From NCBI GenBank assembly GCA_964435115.1, contig CAYSYM010000046.1, positions 1 through 31,300 of the forward strand: a DNA stretch of 31,300 bases, in the 5' to 3' direction. The notes under the pieces were generated by a model. It ran no database searches, had not been told where the DNA came from, and saw only the letters and a list, made by a program, of their open reading frames with translations. Source of the stretch: CAYSYM01 sp964435115 (GTDB lineage: Bacteria; Chloroflexota; UBA6077; CF-72). Positions 26,471-31,300 of this stretch are shown piece by piece. Within the stretch, counting starts at the first letter, position 1. Each line of letters starts with the position of its first letter. The translations under genes and the position numbers were made by a program.

Positions 26471-27329
26471 CCCCAAGACCATTCGCGACGCCGTCCGCGC
26501 CCGCTATGGCGCCGCCGCTCGCGCAGCCGGCCAGTCTCAGCCCCGGCCGGGCGCGGCGGTTTCAACCGTCGACGAGGCCGCGTGCTGCGGCCCGGAGAAG
26601 GACGCCATCTCCCGCGACCTGTATGCCGTGGACGAGGTGGCGGACCTGCCCTCGGCGGCCGTGCTGGCCTCGCTCGGCTGCGGCAACCCGACCGCTCTGG
26701 CGGAGCTGAAGCCGGGTGAGGTCGTGCTCGACCTCGGCTCCGGCGGCGGGATCGACGTGCTGCTCTCCGCCAGGCGCGTCGGTCCGACCGGCTTCGCCTA
26801 CGGCCTCGACATGACCGACGAGATGCTCGCTCTGGCCGAGAAGAACGCCGCCCAGCGCGGGGTCACCAACGTCCGGTTCCTCAAAGGGCAGATCGAAGAC
26901 ATCCCGCTGCCGGACGCGAGCGTGGACGTGGTCATCTCGAACTGCGTCATCAACCTCAGCGCCGACAAGGCCCGGGTGCTGCGCGAAGCGTTCCGCGTGC
27001 TGCGGCCCGGCGGCCGCTTCGCCGTCTCGGACGTGGTCGTCCAGGGCACGCTGCCGCCAGCGCTCCGCCAGAGCCTGGAGCTGTGGGCCGGGTGCGTGGC
27101 CGGGGCGTTGGAGGAGGGCGAGTACCGCCGCCTCCTGGCCGAGGCGGGCTTCGTCGGCCTCGACGTGGCGGTGACGCGGGTCTACGACGCCACGCAGGCG
27201 CTGGGGGACACTTGCGACGCCGAGCTGCTCAGGCAGGCGGCTGCGCTCGAGGCGGCCGGCGGCCGGCTGGTGAGCGCCTTCGTCCGCGCCACGCGGCCGG
27301 CGCCGGCACGCGCAGCAGCCGCGACCTGA
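26454..27329 (+). CDS. arsM: Arsenite S-adenosylmethionine methyltransferase
   Basis: Cytosolic SAM-dependent enzyme, 291 aa, that methylates As(III) to mono-, di- and trimethyl species as a detoxification route. The SAM site is VVLDLGSGGGIDVLLSARRV (90-109). Cysteines conserved in ArsM are present: C44/C45 (ACCGP), C76 (LGCGNP), C164 (SNCVINL) and C214 (AGCVAG), the last two being the As(III)-binding pair. Other family blocks are YGLDMTDEMLALA and VLRPGGRFAVSDVV. The length matches bacterial ArsM proteins without a C-terminal extension. ATG 26454 has GAGGAG 7 nt upstream. It is the last gene of the arsR operon; no arsenite efflux gene (arsB/acr3) or arsenate reductase is in the window. Confidence 0.95.
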   Translation: MTQSPDPKTIRDAVRARYGAAARAAGQSQPRPGAAVSTVDEAACCGPEKDAISRDLYAVDEVADLPSAAVLASLGCGNPTALAELKPGEVVLDLGSGGGIDVLLSARRVGPTGFAYGLDMTDEMLALAEKNAAQRGVTNVRFLKGQIEDIPLPDASVDVVISNCVINLSADKARVLREAFRVLRPGGRFAVSDVVVQGTLPPALRQSLELWAGCVAGALEEGEYRRLLAEAGFVGLDVAVTRVYDATQALGDTCDAELLRQAAALEAAGGRLVSAFVRATRPAPARAAAAT

Positions 27330-27375
27330 GCTGGAAGCAGCGCTGCCGCTCGCGCGCGCGGCTGGCCACGCTGGT

Positions 27376-27417
27376 GCCCGCCGTCCGGGGTGGGGCCACC
27401 CGGCGCCCGCCGTCCGG
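27376..27417 (+). repeat. 13-bp direct repeats flanking a hairpin after arsM
   Basis: GCCCGCCGTCCGG occurs at 27376-27388 and 27405-27417, a 29-bp period. Between and overlapping them, CCG-GGTGG-GG-CCACC-CGG can form an 8-bp stem with one bulge (about 27384-27403). This lies about 55 bp after the arsM stop and may end the operon transcript, though no T-run follows. Confidence 0.45.
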
Positions 27418-27536
27418 CGCGTCGGCCGATGTAGGCGCTGGACCTGGCGCCGGGCGCTGCGCGTCCCGGACCGACACGTGTCTCGCACGTGCGCCAGTCG
27501 GTCGCTGACAACCTGGCGCGGTGGATCAGGTCCAGC

Positions 27537-27665
27537 CTAGGCACTCGCCAGGAGCTGCCGGAGCGCGCGGTTGACTTCGTCCGCAGTCGGGAAAGCCTCC
27601 GCGACGTCCGGGTCGAGCACGACGATGTTCGTCCGTTCCGCGTAGCGCCGCGCGTCGCTCGCGCT
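27537..27665 (-). pseudogene. Startless 3' remnant of a small antitoxin-like protein gene
   Basis: Read on the minus strand in the frame +1 to aroQ, this gives 42 codons ending NIVVLDPDVAEAFPTADEVN-RALRQLLASA and a stop at 27537. The pattern (VVLDPDVA-x-x-FP-...-VN-x-ALR) recalls the C-terminal part of small 70-90-aa proteins often annotated as hypothetical or antitoxin-like; I recognise the pattern from memory only. There is no ATG, GTG or TTG between the preceding in-frame stop inside aroQ and the conserved part, apart from a GTG within the motif itself. It is therefore most likely a truncated gene joined to the 3' end of aroQ. No toxin partner is visible. A +1 frameshift extension of aroQ cannot be excluded. 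Confidence 0.5.
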
Positions 27666-28161
27666 ACGGGTGCCCCGCCTGGTGGAGCTCGACCAGCGCG
27701 CGCAAGCCCAGGCCCATGCCCCGCCAGCCCAGCCCGACGATCACCCCGTGGCAGACCGGCGCCACCACCGACGTGTGCCGGAAGGGCTCGCGGGCGTAGA
27801 CATTCGAGAAGTGCACTTCCATGACAGGCAGCTCGCTGGCCGCAATCGCGTCGCGCAGGGCATACCCGTAATGGCTGTACGCGCCGGGGTTCAGCACCAC
27901 GCCGACGACCCGCCCCATCGCGCCGTGCAGCGCCGAGACCAGCTCCCCCTCGCTGTTGGACTGGAAAATCTCCACCTCGCAGCCCAGCGCAGCCGCTTCC
28001 TCGCGCAAGCGCGTGTTGATCTCCTCGAAGCTCATCGAGCCGTAGATCGCTGGCTCGCGGGTGCCGAGGAGGTTCAGGTTCGGCCCCCACAGCACCAGGA
28101 TGCGCGGGCGCTCGGCTGATGCCTGGCCTATCGGGTGGGCGCGCGGGGCTGGTGTCTGCAT
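27664..28161 (-). CDS. aroQ: 3-dehydroquinate dehydratase, type II
   Basis: Cytosolic shikimate-pathway enzyme converting 3-dehydroquinate to 3-dehydroshikimate; 165 aa, dodecameric in the family. Active-site features are in place: WGPNLNLLGTREPAIYG with Arg35 and Tyr40, QSNSEGELV, NPGAYSHYGYALRDAI (Asn91), EVHFSNVYAREPFRHTS (His117, Arg124/Arg128) and VIVGLGWRGMGLGLRAL at the C-terminus. About 15 extra residues precede the core, and the start could be later, but ATG 28161 has GGAGG close upstream. It stands about 200 bp after ftsY on the same strand, without other aro genes. Its stop codon overlaps the antitoxin-like remnant frame, so the 3' junction may be a deletion point, although the protein itself is complete. 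Confidence 0.95.
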   Translation of the reverse strand: MQTPAPRAHPIGQASAERPRILVLWGPNLNLLGTREPAIYGSMSFEEINTRLREEAAALGCEVEIFQSNSEGELVSALHGAMGRVVGVVLNPGAYSHYGYALRDAIAASELPVMEVHFSNVYAREPFRHTSVVAPVCHGVIVGLGWRGMGLGLRALVELHQAGHP

Positions 28162-28316
28162 GTGCCTCCGTATGGTAGTGGACGTGCCTCGCGACAGGAC
28201 CGTGCCGCTAGGCGCGTGTGTCGCTCAGGTACACTCTTCGTCGGCAGGCCCAGCAACCCGGGCAGATAGGTGAGTGGAGGCAGCACGGCGCAGGTGCACG
28301 CCTCACGCAGCTCGGT

Positions 28317-28337
28317 TCTGCGGGGGGTGCACGCAGA
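28317..28337 (-). terminator. Possible hairpin after ftsY
   Basis: On the minus strand TCTGCG and CGCAGA pair around a C-rich 9-nt loop, 24 bp downstream of the ftsY stop. GGTGCACGC is repeated on the plus strand nearby (28292 and 28326 regions). No T-run follows, so the call is weak. Confidence 0.3.
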
Positions 28338-28361
28338 GGCACGGCCAGTGACCCCGGCCCG

Positions 28362-29291
28362 CTACCGCTTGAAGAGGGCGTTGACGAACGGCTCGGGGTC
28401 GAACTCAGAGAGGTCGGTGGGTTTCTCGCCGGTTCCCACGAAGAGCACCGGCACCTCCAGCTCGTCCACGATGGCGAAGACCACGCCTCCCTTGGCGGTG
28501 CTGTCCAGCTTGGCCAGGATCAGCCCATCCAGGCCGGTCGCCGCCTTGAACGCCCGACCCTGGAGCACGGCATTCTGGCCCGTGGTGGCATCCAGCACCA
28601 GCAGCGTGCGCACGTGGCGCACCCCCTGCCGCTCCAGCACGCGGCGGATCTTCTTCAGCTCCTCCATAAGGTTGAACTTCGTGTGCAGCCGGCCCGCGGT
28701 GTCTACGATCAGCAGGTCGGCCCCCCGCGCCCGCGCCGCGGTGACCGCGTCGAACACCACCGAGCCGGGGTCGGCGCCGGGGTGCTGGGCCACCACGGGC
28801 ACGCCAATCCGGTCGCCCCAGATCTTAAGCTGGTCGATCGCCGCCGCCCGGAACGTGTCGCCGGCCGCCAGCATCACCCGCTTGCCCTGATCCTTCCAGT
28901 ACTCCGCCAGCTTGGCGATGCTCGTCGTCTTGCCCACCCCGTTCACCCCGACGACCAGGATCACGCCCAGCTCGCCCGGCGGCGCCAGCAGCGCCTCGGG
29001 CACGGCCGCCGCCACCGCCTCCAGGCTCTGCACCAGCTCCTCCTTCAGGACGCGGTACAGCCCCCTGGCGTCGTCCACCGTGCCCAGCGTGACCTCGTTG
29101 CGCATGATCTCCATGAGCTGGTCGGTGGTCTTCACGCCCACGTCGGCCTGCAGCAGCAGCTCCTCCAGCTCGTCCCAGAGGTCGTCGTCAATCGGGCGGC
29201 TCGCCTCGAACACGCCCGCGATGCGCGCGAAGATCCCCTCGCGCGACTTCTCGACGCCCTTGTCCAGCTTGAACCAGCGCGACAGGATCAT
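28362..29291 (-). CDS. ftsY: Signal recognition particle receptor FtsY
   Basis: SRP-family GTPase, 309 aa, that docks SRP-ribosome complexes at the membrane for co-translational insertion. It consists of the NG core only, without the long acidic A domain of E. coli FtsY. The N domain is at 1-105 (SREGIFARIAGVF near the start). G1 is GVNGVGKTTS (115-124), then AAGDTFRAAAIDQL, G3 DTAGRLHTKFNLM (197-209), G4 LAKLDSTAKGG and C-terminal GTGEKPTDLSEFDPEPFVNA. ATG 29291 is preceded directly by a C-rich heptamer array (on this strand) with no Shine-Dalgarno, so initiation is unusual. It lies 108 bp downstream of smc, the widespread smc-ftsY order. The ffs RNA was not found nearby. Confidence 0.96.
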   Translation of the reverse strand: MILSRWFKLDKGVEKSREGIFARIAGVFEASRPIDDDLWDELEELLLQADVGVKTTDQLMEIMRNEVTLGTVDDARGLYRVLKEELVQSLEAVAAAVPEALLAPPGELGVILVVGVNGVGKTTSIAKLAEYWKDQGKRVMLAAGDTFRAAAIDQLKIWGDRIGVPVVAQHPGADPGSVVFDAVTAARARGADLLIVDTAGRLHTKFNLMEELKKIRRVLERQGVRHVRTLLVLDATTGQNAVLQGRAFKAATGLDGLILAKLDSTAKGGVVFAIVDELEVPVLFVGTGEKPTDLSEFDPEPFVNALFKR

Positions 29292-29293
29292 GG

Positions 29294-29363
29294 TCGGGTG
29301 TCGGGTGTCGGGCGTCGGGCGTCGGGTATCGGGTGTCCGGTATTGGGTGTCGGGGGTTGGGCG
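29294..29363 (+). repeat. Heptamer array (TCGGGTG)n with G-quadruplex potential
   Basis: Ten consecutive 7-bp units of consensus TCGGGTG, with variants such as TCGGGCG, TCGGGTA and TTGGGTG. The plus strand has many G3 tracts separated mainly by 4-nt loops, a good G-quadruplex pattern. The first unit begins two bases before the ftsY ATG on the minus strand, so the array forms the entire proximal leader. Past 29363 the sequence stays G-rich but loses the period. Confidence 0.9.
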
Positions 29364-29399
29364 TTCGGGGGCGGGTGCTGGGCGGGGACGACGGGCTGC

Positions 29400-31300
29400 T
29401 CAGAGGCGGGCTCGTGGCGCATCCAGGCCGCCACTCGTGCGGGCGGCGAGCGCGGTCGGCTTGACGGAGAAGACGTGGGAGACGCCAGCGGTGTCCATGG
29501 TGACCCCGTACATGGCGTCCGACCGCTCCATGGTGGCGCGGTTGTGGGTCACCACCACGAACTGGATGTGGCGCGAGAACTGTGCCAGGAGCTGGACGAA
29601 CCGCTGCACGTTCGCCTCGTCTAGCGCCGCGTCGACCTCGTCCAGCACGCAGAAGGGGGTGGGGTTCACCTTGAGCAGGCCGAAGAGCAGGGCCACGATG
29701 GTCAGCGCGCGCTCACCGCCGCTCAGCGAGAGCAGCCCCTGCAGCTTCTTGCCCGGCGGGCGCGCCACCACGTCGATACCCGTCGCGAGCACGTCGCCCG
29801 GGTCGGTCAGCACCAGGCGCGCCTCGCCGCCGCCAAAGAGCGTCTCGAACGCCTCCCGGAAGGCCGCGTTGACCGCCTCGAACACCTCCGTGAAGCGGTT
29901 GCGCAGGTACTCCTCCAGCTCCGCCGCCGCCTTCTCCAGGTCGGCCATGGCTGCGTGCAGGTCCTCGGCCTGGCCCAGCAGGAAGTCGTGCCGCTCCGAG
30001 AGCTCCCGGTACTCCTGCACCACGCTCTCGTTCACCCCGCCGACCGCCCGCAGCTCGCGCTGCAGCCAGGCGATCCGCCGGCGCATCCCCTCCAGGTCCA
30101 GCACCGGCTCCTCCAGCACACGCTGCTCCGAGGCCCGGCCGTCCAGCGCCAGCCGGAGCTGCCTGGCCCACGCCGCACCACCCCCTTCGCCCCCGTCCAC
30201 CTCGGCCGTGTCGGCCACCTCGCGCTCCAGGCGCTCCAGCTCGTCGCGGGCGCGCTGGGCCCGCACGAGCGCCGCCTCCCGCAGCTCCTGGACGGCCCGC
30301 TCCGTGCTCCGCCGCTCCCCGCCCTGCTGTTCCGCCGCGCGTCGCTCAGCCGCGAGCGCCAACCGTGCACCGTCCGCCGCCGCCAGCTCGGCCTTCAGGG
30401 GCTCCAGCGCCGCGTTCGCCTCGCGCAGCTCCTGCCCCAACCGCGCCTCTTGCCCGCCCAGCTCGTCCGCGTGCTGCGCCAGGGCCACCAGGCGCTCCCC
30501 GGCCGTATGCCGGGCGTCCTCGGCCGCGCGCAGGTCGCTCCTGATCCGCGCCAGGAGGGTCTGGCGCGCGTGCCGCTCGGCGGCGCGGTGCGCCTCGGCG
30601 GCCTCCAGCTCGCCCAGCCGCACCCGGGCCGCCGCCGCCTGCTCGCCCAGCGCCGCCACGCGCTCCTCGGCCGAGCGCGCAGTGGTGGCCGCCTCGTCCC
30701 GCGCCGTCCGTGCCTCAGCCAGCTCGGCCGCGAGCGCCTGAACCCGCCGCTCGCCGGCCTGCCTGTCCGCGTCGGTGCGCCCCTGGTGCAGCGCGTCCTG
30801 CTGCAGCTCCTGTTGGGTCCGGTGCAGCTCTGCCCGAGCCGCCGCTTCCGCCCGCCGCGCCTGCTGGAGGCGCGCGTCCAGCTCCTGGCGTGCCGCGCGG
30901 GTGGCGGCGCAGGCTCGCTCGGCCGCCGCGAGCTCCTCGCTCGCCCGCACCAGCGCCGCCTCGGCCTCCCGGCGCGCCACCTCCGCCGCCACCCGGCCCA
31001 CCTCCAGCTCGCCCACCTGCCGCCGCCAGTCCGCCAGCGCCGAGCCACCCGCCTCTGGCGCCTGGATCATCCGCGCCCCCGGCGCCGCCACCAGCAGCCC
31101 ATCGAGTGACAGCACCGCCCAGGCCGGCTCGCCCTCCCCCACCGCCTCGGCCAGCCGGCGGTGGGCCTCTCGCGCGGTCGGGTCGTCCGGGACGACCAGC
31201 GTTCGCATGAGGTAGCCGCGCAGCAGCCGCTCCAGTGGCGGCACCCGCGCGGCCAGCTCCTCGGAGCACCTGCCCACCGCCAGGCCACGGAGTTCCGCCT
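29400..31300 (-). CDS. smc: Chromosome segregation protein SMC, C-terminal half
   Basis: About 633 codons of the condensin-type SMC ATPase, which organises and separates chromosomes together with ScpA/ScpB. The frame continues past the right edge, so the N-terminal ATP-binding half and first coiled coil are missing. Visible parts are the second half of the hinge (RGYLMRTLVVPDD to about residue 75), a long Ala/Glu/Arg-rich coiled coil (about 85-430), the family segment AVGGVNESVVQEYRELSERH, and the head domain. The head has signature LSGGERALTIVALLFGLL and Walker B FCVLDEVDAALDEANVQRF, then VVVTHNRATMERSDAMYGVTM. The tail ends in a variable TSGGLDAPRARL. No valid start is needed within the window. 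ftsY follows after the heptamer array. The extreme alanine content is typical of GC-rich SMCs. Confidence 0.96.
   Translation of the reverse strand, partial: AELRGLAVGRCSEELAARVPPLERLLRGYLMRTLVVPDDPTAREAHRRLAEAVGEGEPAWAVLSLDGLLVAAPGARMIQAPEAGGSALADWRRQVGELEVGRVAAEVARREAEAALVRASEELAAAERACAATRAARQELDARLQQARRAEAAARAELHRTQQELQQDALHQGRTDADRQAGERRVQALAAELAEARTARDEAATTARSAEERVAALGEQAAAARVRLGELEAAEAHRAAERHARQTLLARIRSDLRAAEDARHTAGERLVALAQHADELGGQEARLGQELREANAALEPLKAELAAADGARLALAAERRAAEQQGGERRSTERAVQELREAALVRAQRARDELERLEREVADTAEVDGGEGGGAAWARQLRLALDGRASEQRVLEEPVLDLEGMRRRIAWLQRELRAVGGVNESVVQEYRELSERHDFLLGQAEDLHAAMADLEKAAAELEEYLRNRFTEVFEAVNAAFREAFETLFGGGEARLVLTDPGDVLATGIDVVARPPGKKLQGLLSLSGGERALTIVALLFGLLKVNPTPFCVLDEVDAALDEANVQRFVQLLAQFSRHIQFVVVTHNRATMERSDAMYGVTMDTAGVSHVFSVKPTALAARTSGGLDAPRARL

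Noticed and set aside
28220..28345. SRP RNA gene near ftsY
   Set aside because: The conserved GGAAG tetraloop and GTCAGG-type symmetric loop are absent on both strands.
28912..30741. 609-aa Ser/Ala/Arg-rich plus-strand frame
   Set aside because: It is antisense to ftsY and smc; the Ser/Arg bias is the mirror of an Ala/Glu-rich coiled coil.

Overview
The window is a GC-rich (roughly 70% by eye) piece of bacterial chromosome. It is densely coded, with core metabolic and cell-division genes and no phage, IS element, CRISPR array, rRNA or tRNA that I could recognise. The gene mix suggests Chloroflexota (Thermomicrobia-like or a related uncultured lineage), with Actinobacteriota as second choice. 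It includes tandem membrane pyrophosphatases, a tricorn protease, a short Corynebacterium-type glycogen synthase, an LPxTG-like surface protein, GlcD/GlcF and an arsR/arsM pair. Intergenic heptamer repeats (TCGGGTG, GGCGCTC) fit the same guess. The taxonomic call is inference, not proof.

Layout. Bases 1-2861 (minus) hold two consecutive ion-pumping pyrophosphatase genes; the second runs off the left edge. Bases 3195-11494 (plus) hold aconitase, tricorn protease, an AI-2E/PerM-type membrane protein and GalU; the last three are tightly packed. A minus-strand secreted CHRD/SOD-like protein with an LPRTG tail converges on galU. An ammonium transporter follows, closed by a 17-bp-stem hairpin. Bases 14034-17979 (plus) are a three-gene overlapping operon: class V aminotransferase, GlcD, GlcF. 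Adenylate kinase (plus) converges on a minus pair, class I/II aminotransferase then glycogen synthase. L-2-hydroxyglutarate oxidase and a HAD phosphatase (plus) converge on a LysM/S11 D,D-carboxypeptidase (minus). Bases 25889-27329 (plus) are an arsenic module: ArsR, a 35-aa small ORF and ArsM. Bases 27537-31300 (minus) hold smc (cut by the right edge), ftsY, aroQ and a startless antitoxin-like remnant.

How the genes work together. Most of the window is housekeeping: PPi-driven ion pumping, TCA cycle, glycolate/2-hydroxyacid oxidation, sugar-nucleotide and glycogen synthesis, SRP-dependent targeting and chromosome organisation. The clearest accessory unit is the arsenic methylation operon.

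I found no convincing undescribed multi-gene system. The most unusual signals are non-coding or small: a 79-bp dispersed element with terminal inverted repeats and a central hairpin (two clear copies, one or two degenerate ones), a G-rich heptamer array abutting the ftsY start codon, the small ORF overlapping arsM, and the decayed ORF after aroQ.
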